A stretch of DNA of 45,557 nt from Cyanobacteria bacterium REEB446 (GTDB taxonomy: Bacteria > Cyanobacteriota > Vampirovibrionia > LMEP-6097): the NCBI GenBank assembly GCA_018970325.1, contig JAGWWP010000015.1, forward strand, positions 1 through 45,557, given 5' to 3'. The position numbers and the translations under genes are program-made. Shown piece by piece: positions 7,325 through 16,841 of the stretch (positions are counted from its first letter, which is position 1; each line of letters begins with the position of its first letter). The notes below the pieces were generated by a model. That model was not told the DNA's origin, searched no databases, and saw only the letters and a list, made by a program, of their open reading frames with translations.

Positions 7325-8476
7325 ATGGTAATTGATTTTGAGCTAAATGAAACCCAAAAAGAACTTCAAAAATTAGCGAGCGATTTTGCAAGAAAAGAGA
7401 TACTGCCACAAGCAGAACATCACGATAAAGAGTCTAAATTCCCACTAGAAATAGCACAGAAAGCTTTCGAGGTAGGTTTAATGAACCCAGGGTTCCCTGA
7501 GCATGTAGGTGGATTAGATCTCGGGATCTTAGAAGAATGTATTATCGCAGAAGAACTAGGAGCTGCTTGTACTGGTATAGCCACTGCTCTAGGGGCTAAT
7601 ATGCTAGCTGCAGCACCACTTATAGTAGTAGATAATCATGAAATTAATAAAGAATTTTTAGCACCGATGATGGAAGAAGTACAGTTCGCTTCTTACTGCG
7701 TAACAGAACCCAATGCTGGCTCAGATGTGGCTGGAGTACAGACTACGGGTAAAAAAATCGGCGATGAATATATTATTAATGGTAATAAGCAGTGGATCAC
7801 TGGTGCTAAATACGCTAAATGGTTCTACGTCTTAGCTCAAACAGATGCTAGTCAAGGTCATAAAGGACTTTCGGCATTCGTAGTACCAGCGGACACTCCT
7901 GGAGTAATAGTTAATAAAAAAGAAGATATGATGGGACAGAGAGCAAGTAGCACTCACTCAGTAACTTTTAAAGATGTTAAAATCCCAGCTAAATATTTAC
8001 TTGGTGCAGAGGGAGATGGTTTCAAAATATCAATGAAAGCCTTCGATAGAACACGCCCCGGAGTAGCTGCTGGTGCAGTGGGTATTATTAAAGCCTGTAG
8101 AGATTATTCTATTAAATACTCCATGGAACGAACTTCTTTCGGTGTACCTATAGCCATGCATGAAGCGGTGAGCTTTATGGTAGCAGAAATGGCTATGGAG
8201 CACGAAGCCGCTCAGTTATTAACCTGGAAATCAGCTTGGATGATAGATAGAGGTGAAAGAAACACTAAATTCGCTTCTTTTGCGAAGGCGTTTGCTGCTG
8301 ATGCAGCGATGAAATCAGCAACTAATGCAGTACAAGTCTATGGTGGTTATGGATACTCTAAAGAGTATCCAGTAGAGAAATTAATGCGTGACGCTAAAAT
8401 TTACCAGATTTATGAAGGCACTTCACAGATTCAGAGACTAATTATTTCTAAAGAGATTTTTCTTAGAAATAGTTAA
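7325..8476 (+). CDS. acyl-CoA dehydrogenase
   Basis: 383 residues, normal length. FAD enzyme that introduces the alpha-beta double bond in acyl-CoA, passing electrons to ETF. Visible signatures: CVTEPNAGSDVAGVQT (about 127-142), the FAD/substrate segment; GQRASSTHSVTFKDVKIP; and NAVQVYGGYGYSKEYPVEKL followed by IYEGTSQIQR, in which the Glu of YEGT is the catalytic base of medium- and short-chain members. Chain-length preference cannot be read from sequence. No ETF or other beta-oxidation gene is adjacent. A TAAAAT at 7313-7318 ends six bases before the ATG and no Shine-Dalgarno is present, suggesting a leaderless mRNA. Confidence 0.95.
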   Translation: MVIDFELNETQKELQKLASDFARKEILPQAEHHDKESKFPLEIAQKAFEVGLMNPGFPEHVGGLDLGILEECIIAEELGAACTGIATALGANMLAAAPLIVVDNHEINKEFLAPMMEEVQFASYCVTEPNAGSDVAGVQTTGKKIGDEYIINGNKQWITGAKYAKWFYVLAQTDASQGHKGLSAFVVPADTPGVIVNKKEDMMGQRASSTHSVTFKDVKIPAKYLLGAEGDGFKISMKAFDRTRPGVAAGAVGIIKACRDYSIKYSMERTSFGVPIAMHEAVSFMVAEMAMEHEAAQLLTWKSAWMIDRGERNTKFASFAKAFAADAAMKSATNAVQVYGGYGYSKEYPVEKLMRDAKIYQIYEGTSQIQRLIISKEIFLRNS

Positions 8477-8521
8477 AAATTCAGTGATAGATTTTAGCAT
8501 TTTCCACTGAGCCCTTAATCA

Positions 8522-9991
8522 ATGTTAAAATCTTCCTTAATGACTACTCAAACAAAGTATCAAATGGTAATCGGGCTTGAAGTTCATGCTCAACTCAAGA
8601 CAGAAACTAAACTTTTCTGTAGCTGTTCTACTAAATTCGGTGCTAAACCTAACCAGAATACCTGCCCAATCTGCATGGGCTATCCAGGTGTCTTACCTGT
8701 ACTAAATAAAAAAGTAGTAGAATTCGCGACTAAAGCTGGTCTTGCACTCAATTGCAAAATAGACCCTAACTGTAAATTCGATCGTAAACAGTATTTCTAC
8801 CCTGATCTACCGAAAGGATACCAGATCAGCCAGTTTGATAAACCGATTTGCTCTAACGGGAAATTGAAAATATTTGATAAAGATATAGGTATAGTACGTA
8901 TTCACATAGAAGAAGATGCTGGAAAATTAGTTCATAACTCTGATAACAGTGCTGACAGGCTTCATGGCTCTGATTACAGCTTAGTTGATTTAAATCGTGC
9001 AGGAACTCCTCTCATAGAAATAGTTTCAGCTCCAGATATCCGCAGTGGTGAAGAAGCAGTAGCTTATGTAAAAGAATTACGTAAAATTCTAATGGCTTTA
9101 GATGTCTGTGACGGTAATATGCAAGAGGGTTCCCTTAGATGTGATATTAATATCAGCTTAAATAAAGCAGGGGAAGAATATGGAACGAGAGCTGAAATAA
9201 AAAATGTAAATAGCTTTAGGTCTATCACCAGAGCCATAGAATATGAATTTAAACGTCAATCACAGCTTTTAGATTCAGGCGAGAAGATTGTACAGGAAAC
9301 TAGATTATTTGAGGAAAATTCTGGTAAAACCTTCTCTATGAGAAGCAAAGAAGACTCACATGATTACAGATATTTTCCAGAACCAGATTTAGTTCCATTG
9401 AATATAGATTTAGATTTCATTACTAAAACGAAAGAAGAGTTACCTGAATTACCTAGCCAAAAAAGGCTTAGATATGTAGCAGAATTCAGTATCTCAGAAG
9501 AAGCTGCAACTATTATTAGTGATGATTTTGCTTTAGCTGCTTTGTTCGAAGGAACTATTATTTTAGGTGCTGATTCAGTGAAAGTCGCTAACTGGCTAAC
9601 TGGCTCAGTCTCTGCATACTTAAACGCTAATGAGACCTCGATTAATGAAACTAAATTAACTGCTGAGAACTTAAATGAAATGATTAACCTAATTCAAGAT
9701 GGAACCATTTCGGATAATATCGCTAAAACATCGATTATAAATACTCTTCTAGAAAAAGGTGGCTCTACCATAACGATAGTAGAAAAAGAAGGTCTAGCTC
9801 AAATAGCAGATCCAGCTAAAATTGAAGCGATAATTACTGATATCATAAAAGCTAATCCTACTCAAGCAGAGCAGTTCAAGCAAGGTAATATAAAAATCAA
9901 AGGCTTTTTCGTAGGTCAAGTTATGAAAATCACTCAAGGTAAAGCTGCACCACAGTTGGTTAACGACTGTTTAGATAAATTACTTAGCTAG
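8522..9991 (+). CDS. gatB: aspartyl/glutamyl-tRNA amidotransferase subunit B
   Basis: 489 residues. Converts Glu-tRNA(Gln) and/or Asp-tRNA(Asn) to the amide with GatA and GatC. Signatures: MVIGLEVHAQLKTETKLFC near the start, CPICMGYPGVLPVLN, DLNRAGTPLIEIVSAPDIRS, and EIKNVNSFRSI; the zinc-type cysteines CSC and CPIC are present; the C-terminal YqeY-like tail ends GQVMKITQGKAAPQLVNDCL. The ATG at 8522 adds six residues before a second ATG at 8540; neither has a Shine-Dalgarno, and the second would match the family start better. gatA and gatC are not in the window. A palindromic element lies directly after the stop. Confidence 0.96.
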   Translation: MLKSSLMTTQTKYQMVIGLEVHAQLKTETKLFCSCSTKFGAKPNQNTCPICMGYPGVLPVLNKKVVEFATKAGLALNCKIDPNCKFDRKQYFYPDLPKGYQISQFDKPICSNGKLKIFDKDIGIVRIHIEEDAGKLVHNSDNSADRLHGSDYSLVDLNRAGTPLIEIVSAPDIRSGEEAVAYVKELRKILMALDVCDGNMQEGSLRCDINISLNKAGEEYGTRAEIKNVNSFRSITRAIEYEFKRQSQLLDSGEKIVQETRLFEENSGKTFSMRSKEDSHDYRYFPEPDLVPLNIDLDFITKTKEELPELPSQKRLRYVAEFSISEEAATIISDDFALAALFEGTIILGADSVKVANWLTGSVSAYLNANETSINETKLTAENLNEMINLIQDGTISDNIAKTSIINTLLEKGGSTITIVEKEGLAQIADPAKIEAIITDIIKANPTQAEQFKQGNIKIKGFFVGQVMKITQGKAAPQLVNDCLDKLLS

Positions 9992-9993
9992 TT

Positions 9994-10068
9994 GAGACCA
10001 CTGCACAACTCCATTTTCTGTGTTTTCGTCCTCCTCAGCCTTGAAACTGCACGTTGTGCAGCGGTCTC
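9994..10068. repeat. palindromic intergenic element, copy 1
   Basis: Arms 9994-10009 and 10053-10068 are inverted repeats (GAGACCACTGCACAAC against GTTGTGCAGCGGTCTC, one mismatch). Between them, 10009-10045 is the reverse complement of a core also found in the element at 16717-16841 (TTCAAGGCTGAGGAGGACGA then AAACACAGAAAATGGAG). The arms of the two copies are unrelated in sequence. It fills the gap between the convergent gatB and the 272-residue gene and is probably a bidirectional terminator or mobile hairpin element. Confidence 0.8.
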
Positions 10069-10072
10069 TAAT

Positions 10073-10891
10073 TTATTGCTGCGGAGCCTTTCCTTCTGCT
10101 GCTCCAGCACCGCTGCCTAAAGCTTTTATACTATCCCTAGTGAAATAAATTAAATCCTTAACCCCAGGTATACTCGCAAACGGACCAACACCTTTCATCG
10201 CATCTTTTACAAGTTTAAGTAAAACCAAACCAGCCCCACCATAAATTAATTCATTTTTCTCTATCGGCTCACCAGCCATAGCCTTGCTAGCAACTAAGCC
10301 AGCTAAGCCTACTTTTGCAAGACCATTTGTAGCATCTACAACCCCTGGAACTGCTGGATCCTGCCATTTAAACCAAGTTTTAAAAATATTAATAAAATCA
10401 GTGGCTGAAGTGAGGGCTAAGAAACCAGCTCCTCCTAAGGCTAAATGTGTTAATAAACCATTAGTTTTTTTACTTGTTCCAGCCTTACCTAAAGCATAAG
10501 TCGCTGCAGGAGCGGCATTCTCAAGTATGCCTGAAGCAAAATTAAAAACTTTTGTCACTGAGTCTTTTAAAAATCCTAAACCACCGAGCCAAGCACCAGA
10601 GGCTTTAGAATCTAGATTTAAATTCTTAGGATCTGGAGGATTTGTTATATCTTCAATAGCTTCTTGATAAGGGGAAATTTTAGTATTATCGCCAGAAGCT
10701 GGCACTGTTAAAGCTGATGAATTAGATGGTATAACAGCCAACGCTGAACCATTTTCCCGAGTCCCATTAGATGAATTTTCTGGTAAATATGGAACTATAC
10801 GCCCAGAACTATCTATAGCGACAGATGGGGAAGCTGTAACGGGATATGATTCTCCCGTTGATGCCCTAATAGTGGTCTGATTTACAGCCAA
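10073..10891 (-). CDS. unknown protein with hydrophobic central segments
   Basis: 272 residues, no family recognised. Residues 1-90 are Ser/Asn/Pro-rich and probably disordered. The centre contains several Ala/Gly/Leu-rich stretches (for example LTHLALGGAGFLALTSATDF and LIYGGAGLVLLKLV) that could be short membrane or amphipathic helices; the C-terminus is Gly/Ala-rich. The start is TTG, supported by AAGGGG eight bases upstream; no upstream ATG exists in frame. It stands alone, divergent from ilvB and convergent with gatB. It resembles in general make-up the 516-residue gene at 30425 (disordered N-terminus then helical Ala/Gly-rich body), but no clear homology can be claimed by eye. Confidence 0.65.
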   Translation of the reverse strand: MAVNQTTIRASTGESYPVTASPSVAIDSSGRIVPYLPENSSNGTRENGSALAVIPSNSSALTVPASGDNTKISPYQEAIEDITNPPDPKNLNLDSKASGAWLGGLGFLKDSVTKVFNFASGILENAAPAATYALGKAGTSKKTNGLLTHLALGGAGFLALTSATDFINIFKTWFKWQDPAVPGVVDATNGLAKVGLAGLVASKAMAGEPIEKNELIYGGAGLVLLKLVKDAMKGVGPFASIPGVKDLIYFTRDSIKALGSGAGAAEGKAPQQ

Positions 10892-11093
10892 TTAAAATAC
10901 CCCTTTTAAAGGTAATTCTATGAGATTCTATTTTTGGACAATCCCATATAGAATAAAAAGCTGTAAGTATATTTTTTTTGATAAATAAAGCTTTCAATAT
11001 CTTTTCCCTACAAAAAACATTAGTAGCAAGCTAAAATTAAATTTATAAAAGACGAGCCAATTATATTAAATTAATTCCAGCTCTGTTCAAAAC

Positions 11094-12902
11094 ATGAAAG
11101 AAAACGCAGAAATAACTACAGGTGCTAAAGCTCTGTTAAAAGAGTTAAGGAAGCAGGGGGTAAAGAGATTCTTTGGTTACCCTGGTGGTGTCCTACTGGG
11201 TCTTTATAATGAACTCTATAACGAAGAACATTTATTACATATCTTAGTTAGACATGAACAAGGTGGCTGCCATGCAGCAGAAGGCTATGCGACTACCAGC
11301 GGTAAAGCGGGTGTAATGTTAGCTACAAGTGGACCTGGCAGTACTAATTTAGTATCTGGAATCGCAAATGCTTACATGGACTCCACTCCAATAGTTTGCT
11401 TAACAGGTCAAGTACCTACAGCTGGTATCGGTAGTGATTTTTTCCAAGAAGCAGATATTTCTGGGATTACTTACCCCATAGTAAAACATAGTTATTTGGT
11501 AAAAAAACCTGAAAACCTCGCTAGATGCGTAGCTAACGCTTTTCATATAAGTACTACTGGTAGAAAAGGTCCTACATTAGTAGACATGCCAAAAGACGTT
11601 CTAAATGGTGCTTACACTGTCACTAATGAAAACACCACAGATAACTATAAGCCAGACATTAAAGGTTATAAACCTAAAATTCATGGAAATCCTCGCCAGA
11701 TCACTTTGGCTGTAAATAAAATTCTAAAAGCTAAAAGACCAGTTCTTTATATCGGTGGCGGTGTAATTCACGCAGGTGCCTCTAAATTAGTTCAAGAATT
11801 AGCTGAAAGCTGTATGCTACCAGCGACTACTACTCTTATGGGGAAAGGGGTAATACCTCATAGACATCCATTATTTATGGGTATGCTCGGTATGCATGGC
11901 ACAGCTTATGCTAATTATGCCGTTTATAACTGTGATTTACTTATAGGTATCGGGGTTAGATTCGATGATAGAGTGACTGGAAAGCTAGAAGCTTTCGCTC
12001 CCGATGCAGATATTATCCATATAGATATAGATCCTGCTGAAATAGGTAAAAATAGAAATATGCGCCCAGAGGTAGATATACCTATAGTCGGCGATGCTTA
12101 TCATATATTAAAAGATCTTCTTAAAGAGATAAATAATCGCAAAGTCAATAGTGAAGAATGGCTCAAGAAAATAGAAGAATGGAAAAAAGAGTATCCTCTT
12201 GACCATGACCCTATTTCAGACAGATATATCAGCCCGCAGCATATTTTGAAACATTTTTCTAAAGAACTTGGTGATAAAGCTATATATTCGACAGATGTGG
12301 GACAACACCAAATGTGGGCAGCACAGCACTGTGAAATAGATCACCCGCGTCAATGGCTCACCAGTGGTGGAGCTGGAACTATGGGCTATGGACTTCCAGC
12401 CGCTATGGGAGCTGCTGCAGCACTGGAAGATTCTAAAGGTACGGCTGAAGATAGATCTACTGAAACTGTAGTAAATATCACTGGTGATGGTAGTTTCCAG
12501 ATGAATATTCAAGAATTAGGCACTCTAAAAGCTTATAACCTAAAAGTTATAAACTGCATATTTAATAATAATAATCTTGGCATGGTAAGACAGTGGCAGG
12601 AGCTTTTCTATGACGGGAACTACTCTCATGTAGATTTAAAACACGGTAGCCCAAATTTTTCTAAAGTTGCTGAAGCTTATGGCCTTAAAGGCTATAGACC
12701 TGAGACTAGAGATGAATTAGAAGAAATAATCAGAGAATCTATAAGCGATGAGGAAGCGACAGTAATCGACTGCCCTATGGCTTATGATATGAATGTCTGG
12801 CCTATAGTTCCAGCTGGTGGTTCTAATATGGATATGATGGGAATTGGCAGTAGTACTTTAAAACTAGAAACACCAGAATTTGACACAAGTGATTATGTCT
12901 AA
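11094..12902 (+). CDS. ilvB: acetolactate synthase large subunit
   Basis: 602 residues. ThDP-dependent enzyme that condenses two pyruvates to acetolactate (valine/leucine) or pyruvate and 2-ketobutyrate (isoleucine). The activating glutamate is Glu55 in RHEQGGCHAAEGYA; the FAD/ThDP domains are complete; GDGSFQMNIQELGTLKAYNL (from about 464) is the ThDP/Mg binding motif and NNNNLGMVRQWQ the herbicide/quasi-active-site loop. LVDMPKDV also matches AHAS. The regulatory subunit ilvN is not next to it: the stop codon overlaps uvrA instead (ATGTCTAA). No Shine-Dalgarno precedes the ATG; the 200-base gap upstream is AT-rich with no clear promoter. Confidence 0.95.
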   Translation: MKENAEITTGAKALLKELRKQGVKRFFGYPGGVLLGLYNELYNEEHLLHILVRHEQGGCHAAEGYATTSGKAGVMLATSGPGSTNLVSGIANAYMDSTPIVCLTGQVPTAGIGSDFFQEADISGITYPIVKHSYLVKKPENLARCVANAFHISTTGRKGPTLVDMPKDVLNGAYTVTNENTTDNYKPDIKGYKPKIHGNPRQITLAVNKILKAKRPVLYIGGGVIHAGASKLVQELAESCMLPATTTLMGKGVIPHRHPLFMGMLGMHGTAYANYAVYNCDLLIGIGVRFDDRVTGKLEAFAPDADIIHIDIDPAEIGKNRNMRPEVDIPIVGDAYHILKDLLKEINNRKVNSEEWLKKIEEWKKEYPLDHDPISDRYISPQHILKHFSKELGDKAIYSTDVGQHQMWAAQHCEIDHPRQWLTSGGAGTMGYGLPAAMGAAAALEDSKGTAEDRSTETVVNITGDGSFQMNIQELGTLKAYNLKVINCIFNNNNLGMVRQWQELFYDGNYSHVDLKHGSPNFSKVAEAYGLKGYRPETRDELEEIIRESISDEEATVIDCPMAYDMNVWPIVPAGGSNMDMMGIGSSTLKLETPEFDTSDYV

Positions 12903-15798
12903 ATGTTTACAAGGTACTATTGAGAACAACCAAAAAGCAGAACTTGAAGTTCGCGAGCAGTATCAGAATGATCAGATTCAAGTCATCGGTGCAAGGCAGC
13001 ATAATTTAAAAAATCTAAACGTCAATATTCCTAAAAATAAACTAGTAGTCATAACTGGTGTAAGTGGTTCAGGGAAAAGTAGCCTTGCCTTCGATACTAT
13101 TTTCGCAGAAGGTCAAAGACGCTACATAGAAAGTCTTTCAAGCTATGCAAGACAATTTTTAGGTCAACTTGACAAACCAGATGTGGAAGAAATTAAAGGG
13201 CTTAGTCCAGCTATAGCTATAGACCAAAAATCTACTTCCCATAATCCACGCTCTACAGTCGGTACTGTAACCGAAGTCTATGATTACCTTAGGCTACTTT
13301 TTTCTCGCACAGGCACTCCTCATTGCCCAGTCTGTGACACTAAAATAGAAGCCCAAACCATAGACCAGATTATAGATAGCATAATGCTTCTAGAAGAGGG
13401 GCGTAAAATACTAGTACTCGCTCCACTATTACAAGGGAAAAAAGGAGAACACCAAAACCTTTTCTCAAGCCTTAAGGCAGATGGTTTTATGCGCATTCGC
13501 ATCAATGGAACGCTTTATACACTAGAAGAGGCGATTAAGCTCGATAAAAATAAAAAGCATGATATAGATCTAGTTGTTGACCGTATCGTTATCAAAGAAA
13601 GTGCAAGAAGTAGAATCGCTGACAGCGTTAGCCTTGCTTTAAATAAGGGTGAAGGGAAAGTTATTATACAAGAACTCTTTGATGATGAAAGCTCTAAAGA
13701 TCATCTATTCTCAGAACTATACTCCTGCCCTAATGGTCACGGTAGCATACCAGAATTAGACCCTAAATTATTTAGCTTTAACACACCACATGGCGCTTGC
13801 TCACACTGTTCTGGACTTGGAGTCGAATTCGATTTTTCTGCTGAATTAATAATCCCAAATGATGAACTAAGCCTTAAAGAAGGAGCGATAGCTCCTTGGG
13901 CTAAAACGAATAATGTTTACTATGAAGCACTGCTAGAAGGGCTTTCTAAAAAGCTCGGCTTCTCAATAAATAAAAAATTTAAAGATTTAAGCGAGGATAC
14001 GCAGCATATTATTCTCCATGGCTTAGAGAATGATCTCATTACGATAAATACTGATAAATATCCAAGCCTCGGCTATGCAAACTATCAGACTCACTACGAA
14101 GGAGTTATACCTCAGCTCGAGAGAAGATATAAAGACACTAACTCTGATTCATGGAAAGCCGATGTAGAGAAATTTATGATAGAGAGGCCTTGCCCTGAAT
14201 GTCACGGTTCTAGACTAAGAGCTGAAGCACGTGCAGTAAAGGTAGCAAAAAAAAGTATCCATGAACTATGTGAACTACCCATAGAAGATCTATATAATTT
14301 TTTTGAAGAATTAAACAGTAAACTAACTGAAACTCAAAAATTAATCGCAGAGAAGCTTTTACATGAAATTAAAATTAGGCTCAAATTCTTAATTGATGTA
14401 GGGCTTGAATATTTAAGCTTAGCTCGTACCGCTAAAACACTCTCTGGTGGTGAGGCTCAACGTATTCGCTTAGCTTCACAGATAGGCTCTGGTCTCTCTG
14501 GCGTTTTATATGTTTTAGATGAACCGTCTATTGGCTTGCATCAACGTGATAATGCTCGTTTGCTGAAAACCTTAAGGCATCTTCGTGATCTTGGTAATAC
14601 AGTACTAGTCGTAGAGCATGATGAAGATACCATGAAGCACGCTGATTGGATTATTGACATAGGATTAGGTGCTGGAGTACATGGTGGAACCCTTATAGCA
14701 GAAGGGAAATTTGAAGATATATTAACTAATACTGAATCTCTAACAGCAGCTTACCTTTCACGTAGAAAACAGATTCCCGTTCCTACTAAATATAGGGATG
14801 GTAACGGTAGCATGATTAAACTAAACGGTGCAAAGGCTAATAACCTTCAGAATCTATCACTAGATTTACCTTTGGGGAAATTTATCGCCGTAACTGGAGT
14901 CTCTGGCTCAGGTAAAAGTACACTAATAAATGAATTACTCTTACCTGCTGTGCAAAATAAATTAAAGTTAAAAGTCGCTTTCCCGAATAATATCAAAGAT
15001 ATTCAAGGCGTAGAAAATATAGATAAAGTAATAGTCATAGACCAGAGTCCTATAGGCAGAACGCCTCGCTCTAATCCTTCTACTTACACTGGTGCCTTTG
15101 ACCCAATCAGAGAGCTGTTCAGTCAAACCATAGAAGCTAAGGCTAGGGGATACAGTCAGGGAAGATTCAGCTTCAATGTAAAAGGTGGCAGATGTGAAGC
15201 CTGCTCTGGGGCGGGTCTCATCGAAATAGAAATGAATTTTTTGCCCTCAGTTTTCATCAACTGTGAAGTATGTAAAGGTAAGAGATACAATAAAGAAACT
15301 TTAGAAGTTAAATATAAAGGTAAATCTATCTATGATGTTTTAGAAATGACTGTAGAAACGGCCGTAGAATTTTTTGAAGCCATACCTAAGATAAAAAATA
15401 AATTACAGACCTTACACGATGTAGGCTTAGACTATATTAAACTAGGTCAGTCAGCTACCACCCTCTCTGGAGGTGAAGCTCAGAGGGTTAAGCTCGCAAA
15501 TGAGCTTGCTAAAAGATCTACGGGAAAAACCTTATACTTACTTGATGAGCCAACTACAGGCCTTCACTGGCATGATATAGAATTATTACTACTCGTCTTA
15601 AATCGCCTAGTTGATTCTGGAAACACAGTTCTTGTGATAGAACATAATCTAGATGTGATTCGTCAATGTGATCATATTATAGATTTAGGACCAGAAGGCG
15701 GTGCTAAAGGCGGTCAAATAGTGAAAATTGGCACCCCTAATGAATTTATTAAGGATACTGACACCCACACAGCTAAGTTTTTAGCTATGATGGACTAA
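12895..15798 (+). CDS. uvrA: excinuclease ABC subunit A
   Basis: 967 residues from the ATG at 12895. DNA-damage recognition ATPase of nucleotide excision repair, acting as a dimer with UvrB. Two ABC modules: first Walker A GVSGSGKSSLAFDT near residue 50 and second GVSGSGKSTLINELL near 675; signatures LSGGEAQRIRLASQ and LSGGEAQRVKLANE; Walker B LYVLDEPSIGLHQRD and LYLLDEPTTGLHWHD. Zinc modules CPVC, CSHC and CEAC/CEVC are present. A TTG at 12880 would extend it five residues, but ATG 12895 overlapping the ilvB stop by 8 bases is the more natural coupled start. Its TAA shares one base with the ppx ATG. Confidence 0.96.
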   Translation: MSKCLQGTIENNQKAELEVREQYQNDQIQVIGARQHNLKNLNVNIPKNKLVVITGVSGSGKSSLAFDTIFAEGQRRYIESLSSYARQFLGQLDKPDVEEIKGLSPAIAIDQKSTSHNPRSTVGTVTEVYDYLRLLFSRTGTPHCPVCDTKIEAQTIDQIIDSIMLLEEGRKILVLAPLLQGKKGEHQNLFSSLKADGFMRIRINGTLYTLEEAIKLDKNKKHDIDLVVDRIVIKESARSRIADSVSLALNKGEGKVIIQELFDDESSKDHLFSELYSCPNGHGSIPELDPKLFSFNTPHGACSHCSGLGVEFDFSAELIIPNDELSLKEGAIAPWAKTNNVYYEALLEGLSKKLGFSINKKFKDLSEDTQHIILHGLENDLITINTDKYPSLGYANYQTHYEGVIPQLERRYKDTNSDSWKADVEKFMIERPCPECHGSRLRAEARAVKVAKKSIHELCELPIEDLYNFFEELNSKLTETQKLIAEKLLHEIKIRLKFLIDVGLEYLSLARTAKTLSGGEAQRIRLASQIGSGLSGVLYVLDEPSIGLHQRDNARLLKTLRHLRDLGNTVLVVEHDEDTMKHADWIIDIGLGAGVHGGTLIAEGKFEDILTNTESLTAAYLSRRKQIPVPTKYRDGNGSMIKLNGAKANNLQNLSLDLPLGKFIAVTGVSGSGKSTLINELLLPAVQNKLKLKVAFPNNIKDIQGVENIDKVIVIDQSPIGRTPRSNPSTYTGAFDPIRELFSQTIEAKARGYSQGRFSFNVKGGRCEACSGAGLIEIEMNFLPSVFINCEVCKGKRYNKETLEVKYKGKSIYDVLEMTVETAVEFFEAIPKIKNKLQTLHDVGLDYIKLGQSATTLSGGEAQRVKLANELAKRSTGKTLYLLDEPTTGLHWHDIELLLLVLNRLVDSGNTVLVIEHNLDVIRQCDHIIDLGPEGGAKGGQIVKIGTPNEFIKDTDTHTAKFLAMMD

Positions 15799-16667
15799 TG
15801 CAAACTGTTCTTGAAATTGGAAGCGGAAGTTATAAACTATGCAAACTTGGTGCTTTCAGTGAAAAATTTGAAAGCAGTTTAGGTAAAAACCTTATAGATT
15901 TAACTAAAGCTAAAAGACTTAATCCAGAGTCTATAAAAGTTGCTATAAAGAACTTAGACGAAAAAATTCTTCCATTTTTAAAAGCACGTGGAGTGGTTAG
16001 TCCAGAGGTATTAGTCTTCGCTACCGCAGCAATAAGGCTCAGCATGGCAGATCCACTTAAAAGTGGTGAAAATTTCCTTAAAGAACTGATTAACAGAGGC
16101 TTTAAAAATATCAGGGTATTTTCCGAAGAAGAGGAATGTCTTTATGGAGCTAGAGCCGTTATAGATGAAGTTCGTGCATTAAGACCTAATTTAAAAAACT
16201 TTCTCATATTAGATACTGGTGGTGCTAGTCACCAACTCGTACAAGTAATAAACCTTGAGCCTGTAAAGTATAAATCTTTCCCCATTGGCTCTCACACTGA
16301 TTTAAGCACAAACAGCTTACCAGACTTAATCAGTGAGGGATTTTCAGAAAGCTCAAACTTAGTAATACTAGGCACTACAGGACAGATACTAGCTGGAGCA
16401 GATAGCTTATCTAGATCCCGTGATATTTACAGCGATATAGAATCGCTTAATATTAGACTAGAGGCTGCTTCCGTAACAGAACGTAAAATAGTTTTAGAGT
16501 ATATGGTTAGTGATCCTAAAATCAAAGAACTTTTCGTTGAATATCGCTTAGCGATTCTACCCCAAGCAATTAAAATCATCTTAAATGTTATGAAACAGTT
16601 GAAAAGCAATGCCCTGCTGAATTCCAAGCAAGAAGCGATTCAATTTATATCTAAAGTGGGGTTTTAA
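15798..16667 (+). CDS. Ppx/GppA-type phosphatase
   Basis: 289 residues, the single ASKHA-fold Ppx/GppA domain without the HD-like C-terminal domain of long exopolyphosphatases. Phosphate-binding elements are visible: LEIGSGSYKL at the start, VFATAAIRLS (about 74-83), EEEECLYGARAV, and LDTGGASHQLVQV. Members cleave polyphosphate or the pppGpp 5' phosphate; which of these cannot be told. The ATG overlaps the uvrA stop (TAATG), so it is the third gene of a coupled ilvB-uvrA-ppx run. Compared with the family the first motif GSGS replaces the more usual GSNS. Confidence 0.85.
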   Translation: MQTVLEIGSGSYKLCKLGAFSEKFESSLGKNLIDLTKAKRLNPESIKVAIKNLDEKILPFLKARGVVSPEVLVFATAAIRLSMADPLKSGENFLKELINRGFKNIRVFSEEEECLYGARAVIDEVRALRPNLKNFLILDTGGASHQLVQVINLEPVKYKSFPIGSHTDLSTNSLPDLISEGFSESSNLVILGTTGQILAGADSLSRSRDIYSDIESLNIRLEAASVTERKIVLEYMVSDPKIKELFVEYRLAILPQAIKIILNVMKQLKSNALLNSKQEAIQFISKVGF

Positions 16668-16716
16668 GTAAAATTTATCTAGGCAAGACACTAATAGAGT
16701 TATGCAGTGATCTCTA

Positions 16717-16841
16717 AGGGGCGTGTAGCTGAATGAACAAGTTCAAGGCTGAGGAGGACGAATGACCGCAGTGTACTAGGTGTACATGAGGATCATGAGG
16801 ACGACGAAAACGCAGAAATTGGAGTTCAGCTACACGCCCCT
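16717..16841. repeat. palindromic intergenic element, copy 2
   Basis: Perfect 17-base inverted repeat, 16717-16733 (AGGGGCGTGTAGCTGAA) against 16825-16841. Inside, TTCAAGGCTGAGGAGGACGA (16742-16761) and AAAACGCAGAAATTGGAG are shared with the element at 9994-10068 in reverse orientation. A 43-base stretch between two GAGGACGA copies (16754-16761, 16797-16804) is absent from copy 1 and contains a small TGTAC/GTACA hairpin. Lies between convergent ppx and cutA; its right edge supplies part of the cutA stop codon. Confidence 0.85.

Noticed and set aside
10284-10499. Small ORF opposite the 272-residue gene
   Set aside because: Mirrors a longer ORF with a ribosome binding site, has no start signal of its own and a composition expected of a shadow frame; the same holds for the other short antisense frames in the window.
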